DNA of 64,000 nucleotides from Clostridia bacterium (GTDB lineage Bacteria; Bacillota; Clostridia; Christensenellales; Aristaeellaceae), in NCBI GenBank assembly GCA_017464305.1, contig JAFUDS010000005.1, positions 62,001 to 126,000 on the forward strand. The letters run 5' to 3'. The position numbers were made by a program, and so were the translations under genes. Under the pieces are notes generated by a model that was not told where the DNA came from, did not search any database, and saw only the letters and a program-made list of their open reading frames with translations. Shown piece after piece: positions 1 to 9,133 of this stretch. Position 1 is the first letter of the stretch. Every line of letters starts with the position of its first letter.

Positions 1-882
1 GGAGGTGTAGATATGATCCTTGCCGCTGGTATCCTTCATGTAGCGGTAGTAGCACTCGTCATCCTCGTCCCATTCCAGGATGCTGTTGTACACGGAAAGA
101 TCGCCCTTGGCCCAGTTGACGTAGATGGTTTCCGCGTCATCGCCATCCGGCTCCCGGGTGGTGAACAGCCAGGTATGGTTCGCCGGCTCGAAGTCGTAGG
201 GGATCAGGCTCACCATGGCCGCGGCATTGGCGGTCACATGGTGGGGCTTGGCCAGCTGCTTCTTGGAATAGGTGTCGTAGTACTGCTTCCAGGGGTGATT
301 GGTTCCCACCGTGCCGCTGAACAGCAGCAGGCCGTCAGCCTTCTTGTCCGCGCCGGTTTCCTTAAACACGGCGGGCACGTTGGTGGCGGTGTATTCCTGC
401 TGGCCATAGAAGGCGAAGCCACAGTCCCATTCCTCCCGCAGCCAGGCGTGGAACAGCCGGGCAGAACGGCAGGGGCCTACTTCGTCGGGGATGATATCGG
501 AGAACAGGAAAGAAAGGCGGGTGTTCCCGGCCTTGTACAGCGCGGTTTCATAAATCACGTCCGTGTACTGCACGCCCCAAGGCGCCCGGTTGCCGGTGGC
601 CTTGCTGCCTTCATAGCCAATGCCGCCGTCCGCGTTGTCAATCTGCACCAGAATGGGCATATACCGGCCCGTCACCGCCTGGCCAGTAAAACCGTCCGGC
701 ACATCCTCCGCCAGCTCGGACAGGAAGCGGCCCGTGGTGGGCGAAAGATCATCCACCGGGTCGTTCACATCCGCCTTGTCGAAGGAAATGCCACGATTCT
801 CGCCGCCGTTCAGCGTCGTCTCCGCCAGGGCGGCGGAGCCCATCAACACCAGGCAGAGCAAAAGGCTCCAGAATTTCTTCAT
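1..882 (-). CDS. DUF3048 (YerB-like) exported protein, partial
   Basis: The frame is open to the left edge of the window, so only the first 294 residues are seen. Residues 1-20 form a signal peptide with a likely cleavage after ALA (before ETT). There is no lipobox cysteine, although many YerB relatives are lipoproteins. The DUF3048 core follows, with the segment GPCRSAR at residues 136-142, which corresponds to the family's usual GPVRSAR. The start ATG at 882 has TGGAGGA nine bases upstream and a good promoter at 937-965. The molecular role of DUF3048 proteins is unknown; they are thought to be envelope proteins. It lies downstream of serA but is separated from it by a terminator and its own promoter. 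Confidence 0.85.
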   Translation of the reverse strand, partial: MKKFWSLLLCLVLMGSAALAETTLNGGENRGISFDKADVNDPVDDLSPTTGRFLSELAEDVPDGFTGQAVTGRYMPILVQIDNADGGIGYEGSKATGNRAPWGVQYTDVIYETALYKAGNTRLSFLFSDIIPDEVGPCRSARLFHAWLREEWDCGFAFYGQQEYTATNVPAVFKETGADKKADGLLLFSGTVGTNHPWKQYYDTYSKKQLAKPHHVTANAAAMVSLIPYDFEPANHTWLFTTREPDGDDAETIYVNWAKGDLSVYNSILEWDEDDECYYRYMKDTSGKDHIYTS

Positions 883-936
883 GAATTCGATCCTCCAAAT
901 TACTATAGTCCTTCCCCATAGGGAAAATCACCCTGG

Positions 937-965
937 ATTTTACAATTCTTTTACGTTTTTGTCAA
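937..965 (-). promoter_or_regulatory. sigma-A-type promoter for the DUF3048 gene
   Basis: On the minus strand TTGACA (960-965) is followed after exactly 17 bases by TAAAAT (937-942). The predicted transcript has a leader of about 50 bases before the ATG at 882. Confidence 0.75.
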
Positions 966-1003
966 CAGAGTTGCGCTTTTTTGCTGTTTTGTTACATTTT
1001 AAA

Positions 1004-1027
1004 GCCTCCAGCCCTTCGGCTGGAGGC
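1004..1027 (-). terminator. terminator after serA
   Basis: A perfect 10-bp stem (GCCTCCAGCC / GGCTGGAGGC) with a 4-base loop lies 15 bases past the serA stop and is followed on the minus strand by TTTAAAA. It closes the serC-serA operon. Confidence 0.75.
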
Positions 1028-1042
1028 AAGAGATCTGATGTT

Positions 1043-2209
1043 TTACGCGAAGGTCCGCACCCGAACCACGCCAGCAATCTGGCGGATGGCCTCCAGGGCC
1101 GCCGGGCTGGGCAGGGTCGGCACGTCCATCACCGTGGCCGCCATATCCTTCTTGCTCTTGTTGATCAGGTTCTCGATGTTGATCCCCTCCTGGGAAACCG
1201 CCGCCGAGATGGGGCTGATCATGTTGGGCTTGTTTTCATGCAGCACCAGGATCCGCGCCGCCTCGGGCTTGCCCAGCTGCAGCTCCGGGAAATTGACGCT
1301 GTTATGGATGGAGCCAGACTCCAAATAGTCCCGAATTTCCGCCGCGGCCATGCTGGCACAGTTTTCCTCGCTCTCCGGGGTGCTGGCGCCCAGGTGCGGA
1401 ATGCAGACCACCTTCTCCTGGCAGAGCATCTCGTCGCTGGGGAAATCCGTCACATAGCTGCGCAGCTTCCCGCTTTCCAGGGCGGAAAGCACCGCCGCGC
1501 TGTCTGCCAGCTCTCCCCGGCTGAAATTCAGGATGCCGGCGCCGTCCTTCATCTTGGCGATCATCTCGCCATTGATGGAGCCCCGGGTCTTGTCCGTCAG
1601 GGGGATATGGAAGGTTACATAATCCGCCTGGGCCAGCACTTCGTCCGCGGAGCCCGCGCGATGAATGGTGGTGCTGAGGCTCCAGGCGCTTTCCACCGAG
1701 ATGAAGGGGTCGTAGCCGATGACGTTCATCCCCAGGCCTCGGCTGGCGGCGTTGGCCACCAGGGCGCCGATGGCTCCCAGGCCGATGACGCCCAGGGTTT
1801 TGCCCCTCATCTCCGGCCCGACGAATTGGCCCTTGCCCTTTTCCACCAGCTTGCCCACCTCCGGGCCCTGACCCTTCAGGGTCTTGGCCCAGTCGATGCC
1901 CCCGGTGATGTTCCGGCCGCTCATCAGCAGCCCGGCGATTACCAGCTCCGCCACCGCGTTGGCGTTGGCACCGGGGGTGTTGAACACCACGATGCCCGCC
2001 TGGGAGCAACGGTCGATGGGGATGTTGTTCACCCCCGCCCCCGCCCGGCCGATGGCCAGCAGCTGGCTGCCAAATTCCAGATCATGCATGGCGGCGGAGC
2101 GAACTAGAATCGCCTCTGGCGCGGCCTCTTCCTTGCTGACCGCGTAATTCTCGTTCAGCTGGGAGTAGATAATATCCGAAATCGCGTTCAGCGTCTGAAT
2201 CTTATACAT
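1043..2209 (-). CDS. serA: D-3-phosphoglycerate dehydrogenase
   Basis: Catalyses NAD-dependent oxidation of 3-phosphoglycerate to 3-phosphohydroxypyruvate, the first step of serine synthesis, in the cytoplasm. The 388-residue protein has the 2-hydroxyacid dehydrogenase fold with the Rossmann motif GLGAIG at 143-148, the catalytic segments NFSRGEL and PHLGAST, and a C-terminal ACT-like domain from about residue 318. This is the short type, without the intervening ASB domain. The ATG shares one base with the serC stop (TGATG), so the two are translationally coupled, and serC-serA order matches the pathway. ACT domains of this family commonly bind serine for feedback inhibition; that is family knowledge and is not shown by the sequence. 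Confidence 0.95.
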   Translation of the reverse strand: MYKIQTLNAISDIIYSQLNENYAVSKEEAAPEAILVRSAAMHDLEFGSQLLAIGRAGAGVNNIPIDRCSQAGIVVFNTPGANANAVAELVIAGLLMSGRNITGGIDWAKTLKGQGPEVGKLVEKGKGQFVGPEMRGKTLGVIGLGAIGALVANAASRGLGMNVIGYDPFISVESAWSLSTTIHRAGSADEVLAQADYVTFHIPLTDKTRGSINGEMIAKMKDGAGILNFSRGELADSAAVLSALESGKLRSYVTDFPSDEMLCQEKVVCIPHLGASTPESEENCASMAAAEIRDYLESGSIHNSVNFPELQLGKPEAARILVLHENKPNMISPISAAVSQEGINIENLINKSKKDMAATVMDVPTLPSPAALEAIRQIAGVVRVRTFA

Positions 2210-3285
2210 CAGGCATTCTCCTTCTCAAACTGCTTCATGAAGTCCACCAGCTTTTTCACACCCGCCACCGGCATGGCGTTGTAGATGCTGGCCCGCATGC
2301 CGCCTACGGAGCGGTGCCCCTTCAGGTTCACCAGCCCCGCGCCGGCCGCCGCTTTGACGAAGGCCGCATCCTTCTCCGCGTCGCCAGTGACGAAGGTGAC
2401 GTTCATCCGGGAGCGATATTTCGCCTGGGCCGTGGGCTTGAACAGCTGGCTGTTGTCCAGGAAATCGTAGAGCAGCGCAGCCTTTTCGATATTGATCTTT
2501 TCCATTTCGGCCACGCCGCCCATCTCCTTCAGCCACTGGAAGGTGAGCCCTGCGATGTAAATGCCCCAGGTGTTGGGGGTGTTGTACATGCTTCCCGCCT
2601 TCGCCTGAACCTCCCAGTTCAGCAGCTTGGGGCAAATCTCCATAGCATGGCCCAGCAGATCCTTCCGGACGATCAGCACACACAGCCCGCTGGGGCCGAT
2701 GTTCTTCTGCGCCCCGGCGTAGATGACCCCGTACTTGGCCACGTGCATCGTCTCGGACAGAATCATGGAGCTGGCGTCGCAAACCAGGGGCGCGGAGCTC
2801 TCCGGCAGGTCCACAAAGCGGGTGCCGTAAATCGTGTTATTCTGGGTGATGTGCAGATAGTCCGCTCCCTCGGTAAAGCTGAGACCCTTGACCTCCGGCA
2901 CATAGGCATAGGTGTCCTCTCGGCTGGAGGCAATTACGTTCACCTGGCCATAGCGCTTGCCTTCCTCGGCCGCCAGATGGGCAAAGTTGCCGGAATCGAT
3001 GTAGTCCGCCTTCTTGTTCACCATCAGGTTCAGCGGGATGGCGGAAAACTGCTGCGTTGCCCCTCCCTGCAGGAAGAGCACCTCATATTCCTCCGGAATG
3101 GCCATCAGGTCCCTCAAATCCGCCACAGCCTGATCATAGATGTCCGTATACATTTTGCTGCGATGGCTCATCTCCATCACGGACATACCGGTCTCTCCAT
3201 AAATCAGCAAATCCTTCTGTGCCTTTTCGAGCACCGGCAGCGCCAGCTGGGAAGGTCCGGGAGAAAAATTGTATACGCGATCCAT
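2209..3285 (-). CDS. serC: phosphoserine aminotransferase
   Basis: PLP enzyme converting 3-phosphohydroxypyruvate and glutamate to phosphoserine, the second step of serine synthesis. It is 358 residues, the normal family length, begins with the typical N-terminus RVYNFSPGPS, and carries the PLP lysine K194 in AGAQKNIGPSG. The frame is open upstream to 3399, but the ATG at 3285 was chosen because AAGGAGGA lies just upstream and because the family N-terminus starts here. It is first in the operon with serA. No phosphoserine phosphatase is seen nearby. Confidence 0.95.
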   Translation of the reverse strand: MDRVYNFSPGPSQLALPVLEKAQKDLLIYGETGMSVMEMSHRSKMYTDIYDQAVADLRDLMAIPEEYEVLFLQGGATQQFSAIPLNLMVNKKADYIDSGNFAHLAAEEGKRYGQVNVIASSREDTYAYVPEVKGLSFTEGADYLHITQNNTIYGTRFVDLPESSAPLVCDASSMILSETMHVAKYGVIYAGAQKNIGPSGLCVLIVRKDLLGHAMEICPKLLNWEVQAKAGSMYNTPNTWGIYIAGLTFQWLKEMGGVAEMEKINIEKAALLYDFLDNSQLFKPTAQAKYRSRMNVTFVTGDAEKDAAFVKAAAGAGLVNLKGHRSVGGMRASIYNAMPVAGVKKLVDFMKQFEKENA

Positions 3286-3343
3286 GGTTCCATCCTCCTT
3301 CAATTTCTGTCCGACGCCCTCCAGCGCCGGCAGGTACCCGATT

Positions 3344-3372
3344 AGTATCCCTGTTTCCTGCGGATTTTGCAA
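3344..3372 (-). promoter_or_regulatory. promoter for serC-serA
   Basis: Minus-strand TTGCAA (3367-3372), a 17-base spacer and GATACT (3344-3349). It is moderate, but it lies directly between the trmO terminator and serC. Confidence 0.55.
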
Positions 3373-3384
3373 GTCAAATACACA

Positions 3385-3410
3385 TAAAAAACAGCCCATC
3401 CCTGGGCTGT
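3385..3410 (-). terminator. terminator after trmO
   Basis: An 8-bp stem (ACAGCCCA / TGGGCTGT) with a 4-base loop, followed on the minus strand by a run of six T. It is 20 bases past the trmO stop. Confidence 0.8.
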
Positions 3411-3429
3411 GAAGTCTATTTCGATTTTC

Positions 3430-4104
3430 TCAATCCCCGATCCCCGTCACTTCCAGCAGGCCCTCCCGCACCCGGAAGCGGACGTTCTTCCCCGCAAACT
3501 CGAAGGCATATTCCCGGGTTGGATCCTCCTGATAGGCGGGCCGGGGGTCCTCCGTCAGCACCTTCTCCAGCGCTGCTCGGTCCTCCGGAGCCAGCCGCCG
3601 GCCCATCTCTTCCGGAATTCGAACCGCCACCCGCCGTTTCTCGTGGCTGTCCGTAAAGCCCCCCGTGGCCTCCGGATGGCAGTCTGCCGAGGGGAGATAG
3701 GGCTTGATATCATAAATTGGCGTACCGTTCATCAGATCCGCTCCCGCCACCAGCAACACCGTTCCCCGATTCGGGGTTTTCTCCACCCCTACCAGCCGCA
3801 CGCTGCTGAGCCCCAGGGGATTGGGCCGATAGGGAGATCGGGTGGCAAAGACCCCAATCCGCTGGTTGCCCCCCAGCCGGGGCGGGCGCACCGTAGGCTT
3901 CCATCCCTCCCGTTGGGCCTCGTGGAAGCCCCAGATCAGCCACAGATGGGAGAATTCCTCGATGCCCCGCAGGGCCTCCGCCGCCCGATAATCCGGGGCG
4001 AACACGATGCGGGAGATGACCTCCTCCACCAGCCCGCTCTGCCGAGGCACCCCGAATTTGGATGTATAAGCGTTTTCAATCTGCGCGATAGCGGTAATCT
4101 CCAT
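3430..4104 (-). CDS. trmO: TrmO/TsaA-family tRNA t6A37 N6-methyltransferase
   Basis: TrmO methylates N6-threonylcarbamoyladenosine at position 37 of ANN-decoding tRNAs using S-adenosylmethionine. The 224-residue protein contains the diagnostic core RIGVFATRSPYRPNPLG and, further on, DIKPYLP, with a C-terminal extension as in long bacterial TrmO. The ATG at 4104 has a weak AAAGAGG upstream, and the N-terminus MEITAIAQIEN fits the family start. It is transcribed alone: a terminator follows, and another lies between it and the GH94 gene. Confidence 0.9.
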   Translation of the reverse strand: MEITAIAQIENAYTSKFGVPRQSGLVEEVISRIVFAPDYRAAEALRGIEEFSHLWLIWGFHEAQREGWKPTVRPPRLGGNQRIGVFATRSPYRPNPLGLSSVRLVGVEKTPNRGTVLLVAGADLMNGTPIYDIKPYLPSADCHPEATGGFTDSHEKRRVAVRIPEEMGRRLAPEDRAALEKVLTEDPRPAYQEDPTREYAFEFAGKNVRFRVREGLLEVTGIGD

Positions 4105-4160
4105 GCATAGAACCTCTTTTTCTGGAATACAAGGGATGTTTCCCTTGCGAATGCTTACCG

Positions 4161-4193
4161 AAAAGGAGGCGCGAAATCCTCGCGCCTCCTCCT
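4161..4193 (-). terminator. terminator after the GH94 gene
   Basis: A 10-bp stem (GGAGGCGCGA / TCGCGCCTCC) with a 5-base loop, followed by TTTTC on the minus strand, immediately past the GH94 stop. An A-rich flank on the other side could let it act on the plus strand too. Confidence 0.75.
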
Positions 4194-4197
4194 TTTC

Positions 4198-6585
4198 TTA
4201 CATAACGATGGTCAGCTCATTCTCCGCCAGCAGCTCCTCGGCGGGGATTACGGCCACTGGCCGCTCCTGTCCATTGAGGATATACCGGGCCGGGTTTCCC
4301 TCCCGATGGGCGCTGTTATCCACGGTGATCTTCAGCTTCTTACCCCGGAAAGTCTTCTCCATGGTGAATCCATCCCATTCCGCAGGGAAGGCTGGCTTCA
4401 CCAGGATGCCCGCCGGCGTAGGGCGCAGGCCCAGAATGCCTTCCACGCAGCCCACCATCACGGTGCTGGCGGTACCGGTCAGCCAGTGCACATGGCTACG
4501 ACCGGCAAAGGGGCTATCGTGCCCTTCGATGAACTGGCCATGGACATAGGGCTCAATGACCCGGCGATCCGCATCCTCATTGAAGGAGGCGGGGCTGCTC
4601 TCCGCGAAGTATTCGAAGGCCCGGTTGCCGTGGCCCAGCAGGGCTTCCGCCAGGATGGCCCAGCCCTGAATCTGACAGAAGATGCCGCCGTTTTCCTTCG
4701 TGCCGGGATTAAAGAGGATCATGGCCGCCCCGTCAAAGGCTTCAAACCGATAGGCCGGGCTCATGATCTCCAGACCATAGGGGGTGTTCAGCTTCTCATG
4801 AGCCGTCTCCATAATGCGGGCCGCCTGCTCCGGGGTAGCGCAGCCGGAAATCACCGCCCAGCTCTGGGGGTTCAGCCACATGGCAGCCTCGTTGTCCCGC
4901 TTGCTGCCGATGATCTGGCCCGCCTCGGTGTAGCCCCGGATAAACCGATCCTCCTCGAAGCAGGTGTCGTTGATAATCTTCAGCAGCTTTTCCGCCTCCG
5001 CCCGCAGATAGGCCACGTATTCCGGCTCCTCCTTGCAGAATTCCTGCATGATGTTCAGGGCGTAATATAGCTGGAAGGCTACGAAGGTGCTCTCTCCCGT
5101 AGCGCCCAGCCGCAGGCAGTCGTTCCAGTCCGCATGGAGTCCGGCGGGCATGCCGTGGGTGCCTAGATGATGCATGCTGAAATCAATGGCCCGCTTCAGA
5201 TGCTCCCGCACGGTGCCCACGTCGAAGTCCGCAAAGGGGATCTCCTCGTCCAGATAGGCCAGGTTGCCGGATTCCGCGATGTATTTGTATACCGTGGGAA
5301 ACAGCCATAGGGCGTCATCCGCCCGGTAATGGGGATGTCCCGTCTCCTTCACGTAGCTCTCCTGCTCCGGCGTGTCCTCATGACCGGGGTTGTGGGAGTA
5401 TTTCACCAGGGGCAGCCCGGCGCCGTGATGTACCTGGGCGCTGAGCATGAAGGTCAGCTGCTTGCGGGCCAGCTCCGGATCCAGGTGAATGATACCCTGG
5501 ATGTCCTGCACCGTATCCCGATATCCGTATCCATTCCGCTCTCCGCAATAGATCAGGCTGGCCGCCCGGCTCCATACGAAGGTGATGAAGCACTGGAAGG
5601 CGTTCCAGGTGTTGACCATAGCGTTGAAACGGGGATCCGGGGTGTTCACCTTCAGGTTCTCCAGCTCCCCGTGCCAATAGGCGATCAGGGACGCCTTTTC
5701 CTTCTCCACGGTAGCCGCCGTGTCCTGATAGCGGTCCAGCAGCTCCCGAGCCTCGGTCTCCGTCTTCTGACCCAGCAGGAAGGCCACCTGCCGCTTCTCC
5801 CCCGCTGCCAGGGTCAGGCTGCCCTGCAGGGCGCCGCAGGGATTGCCGTTATAGTTCAGGCTGTCGTCGCATTTTCCGTCCACCACCGCCTGGGGCGCGT
5901 CGAAGCGATTCCGGCCCAGGAACTGCTCCCGCCGCCCGGTGTAGGAGCAAACCTTGGAGCCCGCCAGGCCCAGGAAGCGCTCGCTACCATTGCTGCCGTC
6001 CGGGTTCCGGTGGCAGAATTCGTTGATCCGCTGCAGGATGAAATCCCCCTTGAACTCCGTCCGGGTGATGAATTGGGTGTATTGCATGTTTACCAGATCC
6101 TGGGTGTAAAAGCTCTCCGTGGTGAACTCCGCATAGGCGAACACGCTGATCTTCCGATCCCGGCCGGACAGGTTTTCCACCTCCAGGCTCCAAACCTCGT
6201 GGGTGGAGCCCAGAGGCACATAGTACAGCGCCCGGCTGCGGATGCCCGCATATTCGCTGATAAATTCCGTATAGGCCGTGCCATGGTGACATTCCGTCCG
6301 ATAGGCCCCCAGAGGCTTCTTCACCGGCTTCCAGCTGGCAGACCAGAAATCTCCGGTCTCCTCGTCCCGCAGGTACAGGTACCGCCCCGGCTCATCAAAC
6401 TGGTTGAAGGTGTAGCGCAGGATGCGCCCCGCTGCGCCGCTGCGCACGAAGCTGTAACCGCCAGCATTGACGGTGATAATCGCGCCATATTCCGGGGATC
6501 CCAGATAGTTGGCCCAGGGGGCAGGGGTATCGGGATTAGTGATCACATACTCCCGGTGCTGTTCGTCAAAGTATCCGTATTGCAT
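4198..6585 (-). CDS. GH94 disaccharide phosphorylase (chitobiose/cellobiose type)
   Basis: An inverting phosphorylase that splits a beta-linked disaccharide with phosphate to give an alpha-sugar-1-phosphate, saving ATP in the cytoplasm. The 795-residue length and the N-terminus MQYGYFDEQHREYVITNPDT match GH94 enzymes, especially N,N'-diacetylchitobiose phosphorylases of about 800 residues. The catalytic-acid segment ADWNDC lies at 485-490, and the phosphate-site region ENGGIFC near 640 is present. Substrate cannot be fixed from sequence alone: chitobiose, cellobiose and cellobionate phosphorylases share this architecture. GGAG precedes the ATG at 6585. The gene starts 64 bases past the PilT-like gene without a clear promoter of its own, so read-through from the pilus operon is possible. 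Confidence 0.88.
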   Translation of the reverse strand: MQYGYFDEQHREYVITNPDTPAPWANYLGSPEYGAIITVNAGGYSFVRSGAAGRILRYTFNQFDEPGRYLYLRDEETGDFWSASWKPVKKPLGAYRTECHHGTAYTEFISEYAGIRSRALYYVPLGSTHEVWSLEVENLSGRDRKISVFAYAEFTTESFYTQDLVNMQYTQFITRTEFKGDFILQRINEFCHRNPDGSNGSERFLGLAGSKVCSYTGRREQFLGRNRFDAPQAVVDGKCDDSLNYNGNPCGALQGSLTLAAGEKRQVAFLLGQKTETEARELLDRYQDTAATVEKEKASLIAYWHGELENLKVNTPDPRFNAMVNTWNAFQCFITFVWSRAASLIYCGERNGYGYRDTVQDIQGIIHLDPELARKQLTFMLSAQVHHGAGLPLVKYSHNPGHEDTPEQESYVKETGHPHYRADDALWLFPTVYKYIAESGNLAYLDEEIPFADFDVGTVREHLKRAIDFSMHHLGTHGMPAGLHADWNDCLRLGATGESTFVAFQLYYALNIMQEFCKEEPEYVAYLRAEAEKLLKIINDTCFEEDRFIRGYTEAGQIIGSKRDNEAAMWLNPQSWAVISGCATPEQAARIMETAHEKLNTPYGLEIMSPAYRFEAFDGAAMILFNPGTKENGGIFCQIQGWAILAEALLGHGNRAFEYFAESSPASFNEDADRRVIEPYVHGQFIEGHDSPFAGRSHVHWLTGTASTVMVGCVEGILGLRPTPAGILVKPAFPAEWDGFTMEKTFRGKKLKITVDNSAHREGNPARYILNGQERPVAVIPAEELLAENELTIVM

Positions 6586-6649
6586 GGTGATTCTCCTTTT
6601 ACAACATGATTCCCCTCCGGTGATTTGCGAAGGGGAAAGGATTGCTTTT

Positions 6650-7723
6650 TTATCTGCTCATAGCGCCAAAGCGCATCTGCCGCTCCATGGTTTCCGGGTG
6701 CAGGGCGTAGGCCCGAGCCATTTCCTTGGTAATCTTTTCCTCCCGGGCCAGCCGGGCCAGCTCGCTGTCCATAGACATCATTTCGCCGCCGGCGCCGGAG
6801 ATGGCGTTATCGATCTGGTGGGTCTTCCCTTCCCGAATCAGGTTCTGAATGGCGGGGTTCACCGTCATCACCTCGAACACGGGGTAGAGGGATCCATCCG
6901 TGCCCAGCAGCAGCCGCTGGGAAACCACGGCCTTCAGCACCATGCTCAGCTGGGTCCGCACCTGGTTCTGCTGCTCCGCAGGGAATGCGTCAATCACCCG
7001 GTCAATGGTCTTGGCCGCCCCCAGCGTATGCAGGGTGGAAAACAGCAGATGCCCCGTCTCCGCCGCGGTCATGGCGGTGGAAATGGTCTCCACATCCCGC
7101 ATCTCTCCCAGCATCACCACATCCGGCGCTTCCCGCAGGGCAGCCCGAACCGCCCGGGCAAAGCTGGTGGCATCCTCCGGCACTTCTCGCTGGCTCACCA
7201 GGCATTTCTTGTGAGGGTGCAGGTATTCGATGGGGTCTTCAATGGTAATGATGTGTCCGCTCCGACTGGAGTTAATCCGATCCAGAATGCAGGCCAGGGT
7301 GGTGCTCTTGCCGGTGCCCGCGGGGCCGGTGACCAGCACCATGCCGCTATGCAGATCCGCCAGCTTCATCACCAGATCGGGAATATGCCGCTTCTGCGGG
7401 TCCGGCAGGCCGAAGGCCACGACCCGGAAAACCGCCGCCAGGGTACCTCTCTGGCGATAGATGTTGCAGCGGAAGCGGCTCACATCCCGAATGGCGAAGG
7501 AGAAATCGTCATCCCCGTCCCGCTCCAGGTTATGCTTGTTCCGGTTAGCCAGCTCATAGGCCCGGTCGATCAATACCTGAATCTCCGGCAGGGTCACCTT
7601 CTCTTCCGTAATGGCGACCATTTTGCCATTGGCCTTGGTGGAAACCGGCGAGAAGGGGATGATAAAAACATCGGAGCCCTCCATTTGCATCGCGTCCCGA
7701 AGCAGTTCATCCAAAGTTTTCAC
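6650..7723 (-). CDS. PilT/PilU-family secretion ATPase
   Basis: A hexameric AAA motor ATPase of the type that drives pilus retraction. The 357-residue protein has Walker A GPAGTGKS (133-140), the Asp box IEDPIEYLH, a PilT-like Walker B VVMLGEMRD near 201-209 and the His box STLHT. It starts at GTG (7723), overlapping the previous stop by four bases (GTGA). It is the last gene of a seven-gene operon. No PilB/GspE-type extension ATPase is encoded in the window, so this motor may power the whole machine or work with a distant partner. Confidence 0.9.
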   Translation of the reverse strand: MKTLDELLRDAMQMEGSDVFIIPFSPVSTKANGKMVAITEEKVTLPEIQVLIDRAYELANRNKHNLERDGDDDFSFAIRDVSRFRCNIYRQRGTLAAVFRVVAFGLPDPQKRHIPDLVMKLADLHSGMVLVTGPAGTGKSTTLACILDRINSSRSGHIITIEDPIEYLHPHKKCLVSQREVPEDATSFARAVRAALREAPDVVMLGEMRDVETISTAMTAAETGHLLFSTLHTLGAAKTIDRVIDAFPAEQQNQVRTQLSMVLKAVVSQRLLLGTDGSLYPVFEVMTVNPAIQNLIREGKTHQIDNAISGAGGEMMSMDSELARLAREEKITKEMARAYALHPETMERQMRFGAMSR

Positions 7724-8238
7724 TGGGCTTCTTCCCCCTCATTCTCTGCGTTCATTTCATCTTCTTCGGCTTCCTGGTCCTCGTCCTCCCAGTCGCCAAA
7801 GTCATCCTCTTCCCAGATGTCCTCAGCCTCCAGGCGGTGCAGGGTCCAGGCGGTGCGCTTCTCCGCGCCGGGAGCAAGCACCTTCACGGCGCAGGCCAGG
7901 GCCCGATCGCCGATCTTTTCCGTCCAGGAGACGATGTCCCCCTTCATTTTCATGCCCTCCGGCAGCTGCTCCGCCACTCGGGCCAGATATTCTTCCTCCC
8001 CCGCGGGAGCCTCCGCCAGGCTGGCCATCAGGACCGCGTCCAGCTTTGCCAGGGATCTTTCCCCTTCCGCGAAAAGGCCATAGACCTCCTGCCGGGTCTC
8101 CACGCTGCGCAGGGCCAGGGCTTCGTCGTTCCGGGCAGAAATCATGGTCAGCACCGTCAATACGCTCAGGGCCAGCACTACCGCGATCAGAATCAGCGAG
8201 GACGCGCCCGGCCCTACAGCTACCTTCCGTTTGTTCAC
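7720..8238 (-). CDS. single-pass membrane protein of the pilus-like operon
   Basis: Not recognised as a named family. The 172 residues have a basic N-terminus, one hydrophobic segment at about 11-34 like that of a pseudopilin, an alpha-helical middle and a strongly acidic tail from about residue 140. ATG at 8238 overlaps the previous gene by four bases and its stop overlaps pilT. Position and topology suggest a minor pseudopilin or assembly partner, as an inference from context. Confidence 0.7.
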   Translation of the reverse strand: MNKRKVAVGPGASSLILIAVVLALSVLTVLTMISARNDEALALRSVETRQEVYGLFAEGERSLAKLDAVLMASLAEAPAGEEEYLARVAEQLPEGMKMKGDIVSWTEKIGDRALACAVKVLAPGAEKRTAWTLHRLEAEDIWEEDDFGDWEDEDQEAEEDEMNAENEGEEAQ

Positions 8239-8642
8239 GGGCTCACCTCCCCGGGAAGATAATTGGTCACAGACAGCTCAAACAAGGCTTCCCCTGTCCT
8301 TTTCTCCGCGGAAAAGGTTACCGTCCGCAGCTGTCCCGCGTCCGTCCCTTCCTCCTGAGCTACCGCCCGCAGGGTATAATGCTCCTCCTGCAGGATCCAT
8401 CCATCCCCTTCCTGAATGAAGCCCAGCTTTTCCAGCTCCGCCGCCGCGTCCTCCGTGGCAGCCAGGCGTTCCTCCAGGTTTTCAACCACCAGCAGGGCTT
8501 CGCTGCCGGCCCGGGCCGTGGCGCTCTTGCCCCTGGCCAGACCGAACATCTCCACGATGGTGGAAACGCACAGCATAAAGAACAGGATCACCAGCACCAG
8601 CTCAATCAGCAGGATGTTCGCGGTACTATGCTTCTTTCTCAT
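8235..8642 (-). CDS. small pseudopilin-like membrane protein
   Basis: Unrecognised 135-residue protein. A short basic start is followed by a hydrophobic helix at about 10-32 and then a helical stretch with repeated Glu/Ala, giving a type IV pilin-like profile. No clear GFxxxE prepilin cleavage motif is visible, only an IELVLVILF segment with a glutamate early in the helix. It overlaps both neighbours by four bases (ATGA), so translation is coupled. Confidence 0.7.
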   Translation of the reverse strand: MRKKHSTANILLIELVLVILFFMLCVSTIVEMFGLARGKSATARAGSEALLVVENLEERLAATEDAAAELEKLGFIQEGDGWILQEEHYTLRAVAQEEGTDAGQLRTVTFSAEKRTGEALFELSVTNYLPGEVSP

Positions 8643-9133
8643 TCCGCCACACCTCCTGCCCGAAGGTATACATAGATCTCCTGCTCACCGCCGTCAGGGG
8701 TTGTCACCCGGGCGGTCAACATATTGTCTTGAATTTCCGGCTCGAAGGAGGTCACCTCCATCAAGGGTTCCCCCATCTCCTCCTCGAATTCCCATTCCTC
8801 AGAGGTAAAGCTCTCCCGCAGGTATCCCCCCGCGCAGAACAGCCGTCGAAGATAAATTTCACCGTCATAATCGTTGGTAAAAACCAGCACGGGTATGCCC
8901 CCCTCCTGGCGGATGGAGACATTGCCAGCGTCCTCCCCCTGGACTGCGCCCCGCACGATGGCAGCCACCACCCGGGCGGTGTTATTCCGGTTGGAGGTAT
9001 CCACCGTGTCCCGATATACCTGGGCGCTCAGGGCGGTCAGGAAAATGGCGGAGATGGCAAAAATCGCCAACAGCAGGAAGATGAACACATTCTGAATCCG
9101 CATGGGCGGCTGCTGTTTCTTCCGGGCGCTCAT
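8639..9133 (-). CDS. membrane-anchored protein resembling DUF4860
   Basis: The 164-residue protein has one N-terminal membrane segment (about 13-37) and a beta-rich extracytoplasmic part containing YLRRLFCAGGYLRE. It resembles DUF4860 proteins, which are encoded with GspF- and PilT-like genes in Clostridia; this assignment is from memory and tentative. Four-base overlaps on both sides tie it to the operon. Function unknown. Confidence 0.65.
   Translation of the reverse strand: MSARKKQQPPMRIQNVFIFLLLAIFAISAIFLTALSAQVYRDTVDTSNRNNTARVVAAIVRGAVQGEDAGNVSIRQEGGIPVLVFTNDYDGEIYLRRLFCAGGYLRESFTSEEWEFEEEMGEPLMEVTSFEPEIQDNMLTARVTTPDGGEQEIYVYLRAGGVAE

Noticed and set aside
4130..4147. CAAGGGA-TGTT-TCCCTTG inverted repeat upstream of trmO
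   Set aside because: Could be an operator or hairpin, but it is short and no regulator or second copy supports it.
6610..6637. TTCCCCT...AGGGGAA hairpin between pilT and the GH94 gene
   Set aside because: 14-base loop and no T run on the minus strand, so not a convincing terminator.
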